Position numbers and translations under genes: made by a program
Assembly (NCBI GenBank): GCA_963169635.1
Contig: CAUJDL010000066.1
Location: 1 to 64,000 of the forward strand
DNA length: 64,000 nt
Origin: Bacteroidota bacterium
Lineage (GTDB): Bacteria > Bacteroidota > Bacteroidia > Chitinophagales > Chitinophagaceae
Reading direction: 5' to 3'
Part shown: one piece after another, positions 18,786-28,751 of the stretch
Numbering within the stretch: position 1 is the stretch's first letter
Layout: every line of letters begins with the position of its first letter
Notes under the pieces: generated by a model
The model's input: only the letters and a program-made list of their open reading frames with translations
Databases searched by the model: none
What the model was told of the DNA's origin: nothing

Positions 18786-20288
18786 ATGGTTTCAGGAAAA
18801 AAGATGTTGAATCCTATTACTATTTTATTAATGGTAATAGTAATAGCAGCTATTGCTACTTGGTTTGTACCTGCTGGTAATTATCATAAATTATCTGTTG
18901 CAGAAAATAAAGAATTTGTCATCAATGCAAATGGTATCAGTACACATGTGCCATTATCTCAAAAAACTTTAGATAGTTTACACATATTAATTCCTGTAGA
19001 AAAATTTTTAAAAGGCGATATTAATAAACCAATTTCTATACCTAATACTTTTCATTTTACAGAAAGTAAAAAAGCTGGATTTATAGAAATTTTAAAAGCT
19101 CCTATTAAAGGTATTTATGAAGCTATAGATATTATTTTACTTATTTTAGTAATGGGTGGTTTTATAAATATTTTTAACGAAACAGGTGCATTATTAAAAG
19201 GTATTACTTACTTATCGTACAAACTAAAAGGCAAAGAGCAATTACTGATAATTATTTTAACTATTTTATTTTCTTTTGGAGGCTCTTCTTATGGTATGGC
19301 AGAAGAAACCTTAGTTTTTTATCCTGTATTAGTACCATTATTTTTAGCTGCTGGATACGATTTATTAGTTCCTGTAGCAGTAATTTTTGCAGGTTCGCAA
19401 ATTGGTACATTATCTTCTTTTAGTAATCCATTTTCTACAATTATTGGCTCTAATGCTGCTGGCTTAAATTGGATTGATGGCATTTATGAACGTATAATCA
19501 TGTATATACTTTCTACCAGTTTATTAATTTGGTATATTTTAAGATATGCTAAAAAAATAAAAAGCAATACAGCTTTATCATTAGTTTTAAAATATGATGG
19601 TGTGGTACAAACCAATTATCAAATACTAACTACAAACACTCAAGAACAAACAAAACTGTCTGCAAAAACGGGTTGGTTACTTTTTATTTTTGGTGCTACA
19701 TTTATTACGATGATTGCTGCTGTCATTTTTTTTGATTGGTGGCTTGTAGAAATTACTACTTTATTTTTTGGTGCATCTTTATTATTATTTTTTATTACCA
19801 ATTTAAAAGAAAATGAATTTATACATCAATTTATAAAAGGTGCTGAAAGCCTTTTATCTGTTGCTTTTATTGTGGGTATTGCAAGAGGTGTTACTATCAT
19901 TTTAAATGAAGGAAATATTAGCGATTCATTATTATACTATACATCAAATCTTATAGGCACATTACCTCCTGCATTATTTATCATAATATTATTAGGATTA
20001 TTTATTTTTTTAACGCTATTTATTTCTTCTTCATCAGGTATGGCAGTTTTAACAATGCCAATTTTAGGTGCATTAGCATTAATTATTCATGTACCAGGCA
20101 GAGAAATTGTAAACAGCTATTTATATGGTATGGGAATTATGGGTTTTATTACACCAACAGGACTTTTTTTACCTTCTTTAGCAATGGTTAATGTAAGTGC
20201 CAAAACATGGTTTAAATTTATTACACCATTTTTAGTGATATTATTTTTCTTATGTGCTATTGCATTATTAATTGGTATTTATCTGTAA
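18786..20288 (+). CDS. YfcC-family membrane transporter
   Basis: A 500-residue integral membrane protein of the YfcC family (C4-dicarboxylate uptake-like UIT3 superfamily). It opens LNPITILLMVIVIAAIATWFVPAG and has about a dozen hydrophobic helices. Family segments include FSFGGSSYGMAEETLVFYPV near residue 165, FAGSQIGTLSSFSNPF near 205 and SSSSGMAVLTMPILGALA near 420. A 60-residue soluble loop lies near 38-95, likely periplasmic. Members probably take up basic amino acids or dicarboxylates; the substrate here is unknown. It is followed by panB after about 90 bases. Confidence 0.85.
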   Translation: MVSGKKMLNPITILLMVIVIAAIATWFVPAGNYHKLSVAENKEFVINANGISTHVPLSQKTLDSLHILIPVEKFLKGDINKPISIPNTFHFTESKKAGFIEILKAPIKGIYEAIDIILLILVMGGFINIFNETGALLKGITYLSYKLKGKEQLLIIILTILFSFGGSSYGMAEETLVFYPVLVPLFLAAGYDLLVPVAVIFAGSQIGTLSSFSNPFSTIIGSNAAGLNWIDGIYERIIMYILSTSLLIWYILRYAKKIKSNTALSLVLKYDGVVQTNYQILTTNTQEQTKLSAKTGWLLFIFGATFITMIAAVIFFDWWLVEITTLFFGASLLLFFITNLKENEFIHQFIKGAESLLSVAFIVGIARGVTIILNEGNISDSLLYYTSNLIGTLPPALFIIILLGLFIFLTLFISSSSGMAVLTMPILGALALIIHVPGREIVNSYLYGMGIMGFITPTGLFLPSLAMVNVSAKTWFKFITPFLVILFFLCAIALLIGIYL

Positions 20289-20377
20289 GTAAAAATATTT
20301 TCTTTTCTTTTTAAATGATTACTTTTACAACTGTAGTTAAATAATTATTTTACAACTACTCTTATAAAAATTTGTAC

Positions 20378-21193
20378 ATGTCTATTCATAAAGAGGTAAA
20401 AAAAATTACTACCAATACATTGCAAAAAATGAAGCAATCTGGCGAAAAAATTTCTATGCTTACAGCATACGATTTTTCTTTTGCAAAAATTATTGATAAT
20501 GCAGGTATAGATGTAATTCTTGTTGGCGATAGTGCAAGTAATGTAATGGCTGGTCACGAAACTACTTTACCTATTACATTAGAGCAAATGATTTATCATG
20601 CACAAAGTGTAATACGTGCAGTAAACAGGTGTTTGGTAGTGGTAGATTTACCTTTTGGCACTTATCAAAGTAATAGTGATATTGCTCTTGCTTCTGCAAT
20701 AAGAATTATGAAAGAAACAGGTGCACATGCAATAAAATTAGAAGGTGGAGAAGAAGTAATTGAAAGTGTAAAAAGAATTGTGGGTGCTGGTATTCCTGTT
20801 ATGGGGCATTTAGGCTTAACCCCTCAAAGTATTTATAAATTTGGTACTTATACTGTTCGTGCAAAAGAAGAAGCAGAAGCTAATAAATTAAAAAATGATA
20901 TTAAGCTTTTAGAAAATGCAGGATGCTTTGCTGTTGTTTTAGAAAAAATTCCTGCAAGCCTTGCAAAAGAAGTAAGCCAAAGCATTCAAATACCTACAAT
21001 TGGTATTGGTGCAGGTAAAGATTGTGATGGGCAAGTTTTAGTAATGCATGATATGTTAGGTATTAATGCAGAATTTAAACCAAGATTTTTACGTCAGTAT
21101 TTAGATATGGCTACTTTAACTACACAAGCTGTACAACAATATGTACACGATATAAAACATCATAATTTTCCTAACGAAAAAGAAAGCTACTAA
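20378..21193 (+). CDS. panB: 3-methyl-2-oxobutanoate hydroxymethyltransferase
   Basis: PanB makes ketopantoate from alpha-ketoisovalerate and methylene-tetrahydrofolate, the first committed step to pantothenate and CoA. I start at ATG 20378 (MSIHKEVKK, 271 residues) rather than the TTG two codons earlier. Family motifs are [24 protein letters not shown]-like [14 protein letters not shown], the TLPITLEQM stretch, [19 protein letters not shown] and [20 protein letters not shown]. It ends 2 bases before the hddA-like gene. Other pan genes are not in the window. Confidence 0.95.
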   Translation: MSIHKEVKKITTNTLQKMKQSGEKISMLTAYDFSFAKIIDNAGIDVILVGDSASNVMAGHETTLPITLEQMIYHAQSVIRAVNRCLVVVDLPFGTYQSNSDIALASAIRIMKETGAHAIKLEGGEEVIESVKRIVGAGIPVMGHLGLTPQSIYKFGTYTVRAKEEAEANKLKNDIKLLENAGCFAVVLEKIPASLAKEVSQSIQIPTIGIGAGKDCDGQVLVMHDMLGINAEFKPRFLRQYLDMATLTTQAVQQYVHDIKHHNFPNEKESY

Positions 21194-21195
21194 AA

Positions 21196-22221
21196 ATGAT
21201 ATATAGAAGTAAAGCACCTTTAAGAATTGGTTTAGCAGGTGGAGGAACAGATGTAAGTCCTTATAGCGATGAATTTGGTGGTGCTATTCTTAATGCTACA
21301 ATTTCTTTAAGTGCTAATGCTACCATAGAGCTTACTAATGAAGGCGGCATTCAAATACAAGCTCTTGACAGAAAGGAAATTCAACAATTTAATTTTGCCA
21401 ATGAATTACCAATTAATGGTGTTTTAGATTTATCTAAAGGTGTATATAATCGTATTCAAAAAGATTTTGGAATTAATTTACAAAATTTTAAACTCAGTAC
21501 ATATGTAGATGCTCCTGCTGGTAGTGGTTTAGGCACTTCATCTACTTTAGTTGTTGCTATTATTGGAGCATTTGTAGAAATGCTAAAATTACCTTTAGGC
21601 GATTACGATATTGCACATTATGCTTTTGATATTGAAAGAAATGATTTAAAATTAGCAGGTGGCAAACAAGACCAATATGCTGCAACATTTGGTGGTGTAA
21701 ATTTTATGGAGTTTTATGCTGGTGATAAAGTAATTGTAAATCCGTTAAGAATACGTTCTGAATATTTAAGTGAATTAGAAAATAATTTAGTACTCTATTT
21801 TACTGCAACAAGCAGAGAAAGTGCAACGATTATTAAAGAACAACAAAAAAATGTAGTACAAAAAAATGAAAAAAGTATAGATGCCATGCATCAATTAAAA
21901 GAACAAGCTAAAATGATGAAAGAAGCTTTACTAAAAGGTAAGCTACATGAAATTGGCGAAATTTTAGATTTTGGCTTTCAACAAAAAAGATTAATGGCAG
22001 AAAACATCTCTAATAATAATATTGAAAAAATTTACGATGCTGCAAAAAATGCTGGTGCTACAGGAGGTAAAATTAGTGGTGCTGGTGGTGGTGGATTTAT
22101 GATTTTTTATTGCCCTGGCAATAGCAGATATCAAGTAATAGAAACATTACAAAACTTTGGTGGTGTAGTTAGGCCATTTTCTTTTACAAAATCTGGTTTA
22201 AAAACATGGACTATTCAATAA
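21196..22221 (+). CDS. hddA: GHMP kinase, D-glycero-alpha-D-manno-heptose 7-phosphate kinase type
   Basis: A 341-residue GHMP-superfamily kinase. Motif 1 is RIGLAGGGTDVSPY near residue 12; the ATP-binding motif 2 is DAPAGSGLGTSSTLVVAI near 105; motif 3 is GGKISGAGGGGFMIFY near 290. The GGGTD opening, together with gmhA and gmhB immediately downstream, points to HddA, which phosphorylates heptose 7-phosphate at C1 in the GDP-heptose route. Fucokinase-like enzymes share these motifs, so context decides. It follows panB by 2 bases. Confidence 0.85.
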   Translation: MIYRSKAPLRIGLAGGGTDVSPYSDEFGGAILNATISLSANATIELTNEGGIQIQALDRKEIQQFNFANELPINGVLDLSKGVYNRIQKDFGINLQNFKLSTYVDAPAGSGLGTSSTLVVAIIGAFVEMLKLPLGDYDIAHYAFDIERNDLKLAGGKQDQYAATFGGVNFMEFYAGDKVIVNPLRIRSEYLSELENNLVLYFTATSRESATIIKEQQKNVVQKNEKSIDAMHQLKEQAKMMKEALLKGKLHEIGEILDFGFQQKRLMAENISNNNIEKIYDAAKNAGATGGKISGAGGGGFMIFYCPGNSRYQVIETLQNFGGVVRPFSFTKSGLKTWTIQ

Positions 22222-22260
22222 CAATAAATTTTTAAAAAACTTTTCTCTAATTATCAATTT

Positions 22261-22833
22261 ATGACACAAAAAATTGCCTCAATTATTCAAGCATCAATTG
22301 ATGTAAAACAACAAGTATTACAAAGCCAACATATACAACAAACAATTGCTACTTGTGTTAATACTATTGTTGCAGCTTTTAAAAATGGCAACAAAGTTTT
22401 GTTTTGTGGAAATGGTGGTAGTGCAGCAGATGCACAACATTTAGCAGCAGAATTTAGTGGCAGATTTTATATTGATAGAAAAGCTTTGCCTGCAGAAGCA
22501 TTGCATTGCAACACATCTTATCTTACTGCTGTTGGCAACGATTATAGTTATGATGTAATTTATGCAAGATTATTAGAAGGTATTGGCAATGCAGGAGATA
22601 TTATTATTGGACTTAGTACAAGTGGCAATAGTGCTAATATTATTAAAGCTTTTGAAGTAGCTAAAAATAAAAATATTATTACCATTGGTTTTACTGGAGA
22701 AACTGGAGGTAAAATAAGAGACCTTTGCGATTATTTATTAAATGTACCAAGTAAAGACACACCACGTATTCAAGAATCGCATATTTTAATTGGTCATATT
22801 ATTTGCCAATTAGTAGAAGAACAATTATTTTAA
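22261..22833 (+). CDS. gmhA: Sedoheptulose-7-phosphate isomerase
   Basis: A 190-residue SIS-domain isomerase that converts sedoheptulose 7-phosphate to heptose 7-phosphate. The key motif is FCGNGGSAADAQHLAAEFSGRF near residue 47, followed by IIGLSTSGNSANI and the C-terminal ESHILIGHIICQLVE helix, all diagnostic for GmhA. Length is standard. It lies 39 bases after hddA and 26 bases before gmhB, giving three successive heptose-synthesis steps in one likely operon. Confidence 0.94.
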   Translation: MTQKIASIIQASIDVKQQVLQSQHIQQTIATCVNTIVAAFKNGNKVLFCGNGGSAADAQHLAAEFSGRFYIDRKALPAEALHCNTSYLTAVGNDYSYDVIYARLLEGIGNAGDIIIGLSTSGNSANIIKAFEVAKNKNIITIGFTGETGGKIRDLCDYLLNVPSKDTPRIQESHILIGHIICQLVEEQLF

Positions 22834-22859
22834 TTTTTTTTAAAATATTGAATCATAAA

Positions 22860-23423
22860 ATGTTTTCACTAAAAAATATTAATCGTTCTTGGACTTTATT
22901 TTTAGACAGAGATGGTGTAATAAACCACGAAAAAGAAGGCAGCTATATTTTTAATTGGAACGAGTTTAAATTTTATGATGGTGTTATCAATGCACTAAAA
23001 ATTTTAAATAATTATTTTGATACAATTGTTATGGTTACTAATCAACGAGGCATTGGTAAAAAATTAATGACAGTTGATGACTTAAACCATATACATCAGC
23101 AAATGCTTGAAGCTATTGAAAAAGATGGTGGAAGAATAGATAAAATATATTATTGTAGCGATTTAGATAATGCTTCGCCCAACAGAAAACCTAATCATGG
23201 TATGGCTTTACAAGCACAAAAAGATTTTCCATCAATTAATTTTACTAAAAGTATTATTGTAGGCAATAAATTAAGCGATATGCAATTTGGCAGAAATGCT
23301 GGTATGCACACAGTTTTTGTTGCTACTACACATCCTTCAACTCCTTTTCCTCATTCTTCAATTGATGTAAGGTATAACGATTTATTGGCTTTTGCACAAG
23401 CTGTTCAACAAGCATTAAAGTAA
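22860..23423 (+). CDS. gmhB: Heptose 1,7-bisphosphate 7-phosphatase, HAD family
   Basis: A 187-residue HAD-family phosphatase that removes the 7-phosphate from heptose bisphosphate. Motif I is FLDRDGVINHE with the catalytic Asp pair, motif II is VMVTNQRGIGKKLM and motif IV is IIVGNKLSDMQFGRNAGM. I start at ATG 22860 (MFSLKNINRS); an in-frame TTG at 22803 would overlap gmhA and add residues unlike the family. Interestingly, family members often bind zinc between motifs; here CSD in IYYCSDLDNAS replaces the full Cys cluster. Confidence 0.88.
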   Translation: MFSLKNINRSWTLFLDRDGVINHEKEGSYIFNWNEFKFYDGVINALKILNNYFDTIVMVTNQRGIGKKLMTVDDLNHIHQQMLEAIEKDGGRIDKIYYCSDLDNASPNRKPNHGMALQAQKDFPSINFTKSIIVGNKLSDMQFGRNAGMHTVFVATTHPSTPFPHSSIDVRYNDLLAFAQAVQQALK

Positions 23424-23525
23424 AAACATTTTAATATCCACATACCCACATTTATATTTTTTGGGTAACTGCTTTATTTATCTTTACACTTTCAAAATTG
23501 TAGAATCTTTTATAAAATATTTTGT

Positions 23526-24500
23526 ATGCTTAAAGTGGGCATTTTTGGTGTAGGACATTTAGGAAAATTTCATTTAAATAATTGGAAAGAAATTGAAGGC
23601 GTAAAAATTGTAGGATTTTTTGACCCTAATAATGATGTAGCAAAAGATGTTGCTGCTACTTATGGTATCAAACGTTTTTTAGATGAAGATAAATTAATAG
23701 ATGCTTGCGATGCTTTAGATGTTGTAGTACCAACTGATTGGCATTTTGAAATTTGTATGAAAGTAGTACGTAAAGGAAAACACATTTTTGTAGAAAAGCC
23801 TTTATGCAATACAATTAAAGAAGCCAAAACATTGATGAATATGGTACGTGAGGCAAATATTAAAATGCAAGTTGGCCATGTAGAAAGATTTAATCCTGCT
23901 TATCTTGCTTTAAAAGAATTGCCTTTAAACCCTATGTTTATTGAAGTGCATCGTTTAGCACAATTTAATCCAAGAGGTACAGAGGTAAGTGTAATTTTAG
24001 ATTTAATGATTCATGATTTAGATATTATTTTAAGCCTTGTAAAAAGCGATGTAAAATCTATTAGTGCAAATGGTGTTGCTGTAATGACAGATACACCAGA
24101 TATTGCTAACGTAAGAATTGAGTTTAATAATGGCTGTGTTGCTAACCTTACCAGTAGCAGAATTAGTATGAAAAAAATGCGTAAGATGCGTTTGTTTCAA
24201 AAAGATAGTTATATAGGCATAGATTTTTTAAATAAGAAAACAGAAATTATTAAACTAAAACAACCAGAAGATAAAAATGTTTTTTCTTTTGATGTTGATA
24301 CACCTAAAGGTAAAAAAACTATTGCTGTTGCTAACCCTGAAATTCCAGAAGCTAATGCTATCAAATTAGAGCTTACTTCTTTTGTAGATAGCATTGTAAA
24401 CAACAAACCTATTGTAGTAAATGAAATTGATGGATTTTTAGCAATGGAAGTGGCTCATCAAATTTTAAATAAAATAAATAATACAGGATTATCTATCTAA
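23526..24500 (+). CDS. Gfo/Idh/MocA-family NAD(P)-dependent oxidoreductase
   Basis: A 324-residue oxidoreductase. The N-terminal Rossmann fold opens LKVGIFGVGHLGKFHLNNW, and the conserved EKP motif is in HIFVEKPLCNTIKEA near residue 95. A substrate-domain His/Asp pair appears in DLMIHDLDII. The family acts on sugars and related compounds. It follows gmhB by 102 bases; a role in surface-sugar synthesis is plausible from its position but not shown. It ends 9 bases before the convergent GH3-like gene. Confidence 0.88.
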   Translation: MLKVGIFGVGHLGKFHLNNWKEIEGVKIVGFFDPNNDVAKDVAATYGIKRFLDEDKLIDACDALDVVVPTDWHFEICMKVVRKGKHIFVEKPLCNTIKEAKTLMNMVREANIKMQVGHVERFNPAYLALKELPLNPMFIEVHRLAQFNPRGTEVSVILDLMIHDLDIILSLVKSDVKSISANGVAVMTDTPDIANVRIEFNNGCVANLTSSRISMKKMRKMRLFQKDSYIGIDFLNKKTEIIKLKQPEDKNVFSFDVDTPKGKKTIAVANPEIPEANAIKLELTSFVDSIVNNKPIVVNEIDGFLAMEVAHQILNKINNTGLSI

Positions 24501-24509
24501 GCTAAATTT

Positions 24510-26006
24510 TTATTGCAAAAAATTATTTAGTTCGTCTGCAATTTTTCTGTCATTACTTAGTCTTGGTACTTTATTTTGTCCTCCTAATTTTCCTATACTT
24601 TTCATATAGTCTATAAAACCATTTTTACGTACTTTTTTAATTTGCAACATTTGTAAAATATTGCCTTTAATTAAATCATCGTAATAAACATTTTTAGCTC
24701 GTAAATTATTATCTACTTTTTCTATAAAGCTTTGCATATTGGTTGGTTCATTTTCAAACTCAATAAACCATTCGTGATAGCTTTTTCCTTTGCCTTGTAC
24801 TACATTTGGTGCAACAGTAAATTCAACAATACTTATATTTTCTTCTTTTGCTGCAGCTAATAAAGCATGTTCTACTTCTTCTGCAATTACATGCTCACCA
24901 AATGCACTAATAAAATGTTTTATTCTGCCACTTACAATTAATCTGTACGGGTTAGTACTAACAAATTTTACAGTATCACCAATATTATAAGACCATAAAC
25001 CTGCATTACTATTAATAATTAAAGCATAGTTTACACCAACTTCTACATCTTTTAAAGAAAGTCTTGTTGGGTTCTCATTAAATATTTCTGTTGCTGGTAT
25101 AAACTCAAAAAATATTCCACTATTAGTATTTAATAATAATCCTTCTTCTTTTTGCGAATCTTGAAAAGCAAAAAATCCTTCACTTGCAGGAAATAATTCT
25201 ATTGTATCAATTTGTTTTCCTATACTTTCAAAAAGCTTTGCTTTATAAGGTTCAAAATTTACACCTCCTTGTACCATAACACTAAAGTTGGGAAAAAGTT
25301 CTGCAACTTTCTTTCCACTCTTTTCTATTAACTTATCAAAATACATTTGTACCCAAGGTGGAATACCACTAATTAAAGTCATATTCTTATGATAAGTTTC
25401 ATTTACTATGGCTGCTAATTTTGTTTCCCAATCTTCTATACAATTTGTTTCATAAGAGGGTAGCTGATTGGTTCTTAAATATTTTGGCACATGATGATTT
25501 ACAATACCACTTAATCTGCCTGTTGGTATATTACCTATTCTTTCTAATGTTGGGCTACCACTTAAGAAAATCATTTTTCCTGCTACAAATGCAGTATTAT
25601 TTGTTTCGGCCATATAGCATAACAAAGCATTTCTGGCAGTATTAATATGGTTTGATATAGAATCTTTTGTAATAGGAATATATTTTGCACCACTTGTTGT
25701 ACCACTTGTTTTGGCTAAGTAAATTGGTGTACCCTTCCATAAAACATTTTGTTTGCCTGATTTAATTTGTTCTATATAATTTTTAATTTGTTCATAATCT
25801 CTTATAGGTACAGCTTTTGTATATTCTTGATAGGTTTGAATGTTATTAAAAAAATGATCTTTACCAAAAACAGTTTGCTTTGCATGTTTAATTAAGCTAT
25901 TAAAAATTGCTTCTTGATGTGCAACTGCATGTTGCATATCTTTTTTTATTTGCTTATAAATTATATTGGCAAAGGGTTTTGCTAAAATTGATTTAACATT
26001 CATCAT
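24510..26006 (-). CDS. GH3-like acyl-adenylating family protein
   Basis: A 498-residue protein of the GH3 (auxin-responsive promoter) family, members of the adenylate-forming superfamily. The ATP motif is YLAKTSGTTSGAKYIPIT near residue 100; further family segments are FLSGSPTLERIGNIPTGRLSG, ELFPASEGFFAFQ and SAFGEHVIAEEVEHAL. Plant members join amino acids to jasmonate or auxin; bacterial members are common in Bacteroidota with unknown substrates. Two adjacent ATG codons open the gene. The secreted protein at 26021-26860 lies just upstream (14 bases), so they are likely co-transcribed. Confidence 0.9.
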   Translation of the reverse strand: MMNVKSILAKPFANIIYKQIKKDMQHAVAHQEAIFNSLIKHAKQTVFGKDHFFNNIQTYQEYTKAVPIRDYEQIKNYIEQIKSGKQNVLWKGTPIYLAKTSGTTSGAKYIPITKDSISNHINTARNALLCYMAETNNTAFVAGKMIFLSGSPTLERIGNIPTGRLSGIVNHHVPKYLRTNQLPSYETNCIEDWETKLAAIVNETYHKNMTLISGIPPWVQMYFDKLIEKSGKKVAELFPNFSVMVQGGVNFEPYKAKLFESIGKQIDTIELFPASEGFFAFQDSQKEEGLLLNTNSGIFFEFIPATEIFNENPTRLSLKDVEVGVNYALIINSNAGLWSYNIGDTVKFVSTNPYRLIVSGRIKHFISAFGEHVIAEEVEHALLAAAKEENISIVEFTVAPNVVQGKGKSYHEWFIEFENEPTNMQSFIEKVDNNLRAKNVYYDDLIKGNILQMLQIKKVRKNGFIDYMKSIGKLGGQNKVPRLSNDRKIADELNNFLQ

Positions 26007-26020
26007 AGTTTATCAAATGC

Positions 26021-26860
26021 TTATTGATTATATAAATATTCTACACTACCTAACAATTGTTTTTTCTTATCAAAACATTCTTCTTTTTCTTTTAAGCCTG
26101 TTGTAGCATTGTAATAATAAAACCAAGTATTATAATTTGTGCCTCCTGCTAATACTTGTATCATTTTTTGTAGCTTACCATTATTGTTGTATTCATACAT
26201 AAAATCTGGTAGCATTTTTTTAAGTCTATTATTATATCTTACAATATCGGTTAGTAAATTTTGTTTGTTATAATAATAAAAATAAGATTCAATATTTTTT
26301 CCCTTTCTATACCAATGTTCTTCTGCTACTAAATTATTTTCGTCTAATACAAAATTTACAGTAATAGTATCTGTGTTATTTTTTATTTTAATCATTTTAG
26401 TAGGTTTACCATTATTTGCATAAAACCAAAGATGTTGTTCGTTAGATGCTGTAGTAATAAAAGTATCAATAGTTGTAGATTCAATAGACAAAAGCTTTCC
26501 ATCATTAGCATAAGTATAATTTGTGGTAGTTGTAACGCCATCTGCAACAGAAATTGTGGTTGAAATTTTATGTTGATTAAATGTAGATTTTAAAGTAGAT
26601 TTATTACCAGCAGAAGTTTTTGAATATGTAGTAATTTCAGTGGCATCTTCATTAATTTGTTGCTCTACAATAAAATCTTCAATAATGCTACCATCACTTT
26701 CTTTGCTTATTGCTTTTACTGTTCTTATTTTATTTTGTTTAAATAGTTGTTGTTGTTGATGAGAATTTTCTAACGATAAAATATCATTATAATAATATTG
26801 AGCATTTATATAGTTAAGTATAAAAAAATTACATACTAATAAGGCAAAAAAATATTTCAT
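26021..26860 (-). CDS. Secreted hypothetical protein with YD-like repeats
   Basis: A 279-residue protein of unknown function. Residues 1-20 are a signal peptide ending YINAQ. The body consists of short beta-strand repeats with aromatic pairs such as NYTYANDGKLLSIES, HLWFYANNGKPTKMI, SYFYYYNKQNLLTDI and MYEYNNNGKLQKMI, which resemble YD/RHS-type repeats at about 30-residue spacing. There is no sorting domain. It precedes the GH3-like gene in the same direction and has a well-spaced promoter upstream. Confidence 0.75.
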   Translation of the reverse strand: MKYFFALLVCNFFILNYINAQYYYNDILSLENSHQQQQLFKQNKIRTVKAISKESDGSIIEDFIVEQQINEDATEITTYSKTSAGNKSTLKSTFNQHKISTTISVADGVTTTTNYTYANDGKLLSIESTTIDTFITTASNEQHLWFYANNGKPTKMIKIKNNTDTITVNFVLDENNLVAEEHWYRKGKNIESYFYYYNKQNLLTDIVRYNNRLKKMLPDFMYEYNNNGKLQKMIQVLAGGTNYNTWFYYYNATTGLKEKEECFDKKKQLLGSVEYLYNQ

Positions 26861-26876
26861 AACTTCAATTCTTTAT

Positions 26877-26908
26877 CAAATGTAATAACTGCATAAACAA
26901 ACTGCAAA
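26877..26908 (-). promoter_or_regulatory. Promoter for the secreted YD-repeat gene
   Basis: On the minus strand TTTG (26908-26905) is followed after 20 bases by TACATTTG (26884-26877), matching the Bacteroidota consensus. The ATG lies 16 bases past the -7 element. Confidence 0.55.
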
Positions 26909-26971
26909 AACAGATTTTTATAAAAGTAGTATTTTAGCACAATCCTGTATTTTTAATTAAATATTAACTAA

Positions 26972-27961
26972 ATGAGTCATGCTAAAGAAAGAGCAGATAA
27001 AACCTGCTTAAACTGTGGTACAGAAGTAGTAGGAAAATATTGTCACAAATGCGGACAAGAGAATATAGAAATTAAAGAAAATTTTTTGTCGCTTATTAGA
27101 CATTTTATTGAAGACATTACCCATTTTGATGGAAAGTTTTTTAATACTATCAAAGTATTATTATTTAAACCAGGTTTTTTAACTAAAGAATATTTAAAAG
27201 GAAAAAGAGCTGCTTATTTTCATCCTATAAGAATGTATGTTTTTACATCATTTTTCTTTTTTCTAATTTATTTTACTTTTTATCAGAGCGATAAAGATTT
27301 TGCTGCAAATCAGGTTTCAACTGTTGAAAAATCAAATAAAGAAAAAGCAAAAGATACTATTGCAGATGCTATTCTTAAAAGTTTTTATGAAGATAGTACA
27401 GTTAAAGAAAGAAAATATACAGTGGCTGAATATGACTCTCTTATAAAAACTGGTGCTATTAAAGATAACTGGCTTGAACAACAAGCTATACGAAAAACAC
27501 TTCATTTATCAGAAAAATATAAAGGCAACAAAGGACAAATGATGACAGATTTTTTCAAAAAATCTATTCATACATTTCCACAAGTATTATTTATTACACT
27601 GCCACTTATTGCTTTACTCTTAATGCTCTTAAATATTAGAAGAACTGGCGAATTTTATTTTGTACATCATGCTATTTATACCATACATGTTTATTGTGCA
27701 TCTTTTATTTTTATGCTTTTGGGTTTATGGCTTAATAGTTTATTAAAATTAGTACATCTGGAAAATGGATTTATTAATAGTTTTCTTACATTTTTGCTTT
27801 ACACAATTAGCTTTTATTATTTATACAAAAGTATGAAAGTTTTTTATGGGCAAAGTGTATTAAAGACTACTACAAAGTATTTTATCTTACTCTTCTTGTC
27901 ATTATTTATTTTCACTTTTTCTTTTATCATAATGTTCATATTTGCTTTAATGACTTTATAA
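26972..27961 (+). CDS. DUF3667 membrane protein with N-terminal zinc ribbon
   Basis: A 329-residue protein of the DUF3667 family. The N-terminus carries a zinc-ribbon, CLNCG then CHKCG, at about residues 12-30. This is followed by the family core NFLSLIRHFIEDITHFDGKF and KVLLFKPGFLTKEYLKGKR with YFHPIRMYVFTS. Hydrophobic helices occur near 88-102 and, in the C-terminal half, near 205-325. Function is unknown. It is divergent from the YD-repeat gene and lies 10 bases upstream of mazG. Confidence 0.85.
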   Translation: MSHAKERADKTCLNCGTEVVGKYCHKCGQENIEIKENFLSLIRHFIEDITHFDGKFFNTIKVLLFKPGFLTKEYLKGKRAAYFHPIRMYVFTSFFFFLIYFTFYQSDKDFAANQVSTVEKSNKEKAKDTIADAILKSFYEDSTVKERKYTVAEYDSLIKTGAIKDNWLEQQAIRKTLHLSEKYKGNKGQMMTDFFKKSIHTFPQVLFITLPLIALLLMLLNIRRTGEFYFVHHAIYTIHVYCASFIFMLLGLWLNSLLKLVHLENGFINSFLTFLLYTISFYYLYKSMKVFYGQSVLKTTTKYFILLFLSLFIFTFSFIIMFIFALMTL

Positions 27962-27971
27962 AAATTAATTC

Positions 27972-28751
27972 ATGAACAACACAGCAGAAAATTTTTTACG
28001 ATTAGTAAAAATTATGGACGAACTAAGAGAGCAATGTCCATGGGATAAGAAACAAACAATACACAGCTTACGCCCCATGACTTTAGAAGAAGTTTATGAA
28101 TTATGCGATGCCATAATACAAAACGATTGGCAAAATATGAAAGAAGAACTTGGCGATGTGTTATTGCATATTTTATTTTATAGCAGAATTGCTCATGAAA
28201 ATAATGCATTTAATATTAATGATGTCATTAATACAATTTGCGAAAAATTAATTACTCGTCATCCTCATATTTATGGAGATGTAATTGTAAAAGATGAAAA
28301 CGATGTAAAGAGAAATTGGGAACAAATAAAACTGAAACAAGGAAAAAAAGAAAGCGTATTAAGTGGTGTACCAAAAACTTTACCTGCTGTAATTAAAGCT
28401 ACAAGAATGCAAGAAAAAGCAAAACAAGTAGGCTTTGAGTGGAAAAAGATTGAAGACGTTTGGGAAAAGGTAAATGAAGAAATACTTGAGCTACAAACTG
28501 CTATTAAAGCCAACCAACAACAACAAATTGAAGTAGAATTTGGCGATGTTTTATTTAGTTTAATAAATTATGCACGGTTTTTGAATGTAGATGCAGAAGC
28601 TGCATTGGAAAAAACCAATCAGAAATTTAAAAACAGGTTTCAACAGATAGAAGCTATTGCAAAAACACAAGGAAAATCTTTAACAGATATGAGCTTGGAA
28701 GAAATGGATGCTATATGGAACAAAATAAAAAAACTACCTAACAACACTTGA
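27972..28751 (+). CDS. mazG: Nucleoside triphosphate pyrophosphohydrolase
   Basis: A 259-residue, two-domain MazG that hydrolyses NTPs and dNTPs to the monophosphate and pyrophosphate. The first domain has CPWDKKQTIHSLRPMTLEE, the acidic EEVYELCDAI helix and EELGDVLLHILFYS; the second has EEILELQTAI and VEFGDVLFSLINYAR, ending LEEMDAIWNKIK. The CPWD and HSLR signatures are diagnostic. Its TGA stop overlaps the TTG start of the histidine kinase gene (TTGA), suggesting translational coupling. Confidence 0.95.
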   Translation: MNNTAENFLRLVKIMDELREQCPWDKKQTIHSLRPMTLEEVYELCDAIIQNDWQNMKEELGDVLLHILFYSRIAHENNAFNINDVINTICEKLITRHPHIYGDVIVKDENDVKRNWEQIKLKQGKKESVLSGVPKTLPAVIKATRMQEKAKQVGFEWKKIEDVWEKVNEEILELQTAIKANQQQQIEVEFGDVLFSLINYARFLNVDAEAALEKTNQKFKNRFQQIEAIAKTQGKSLTDMSLEEMDAIWNKIKKLPNNT

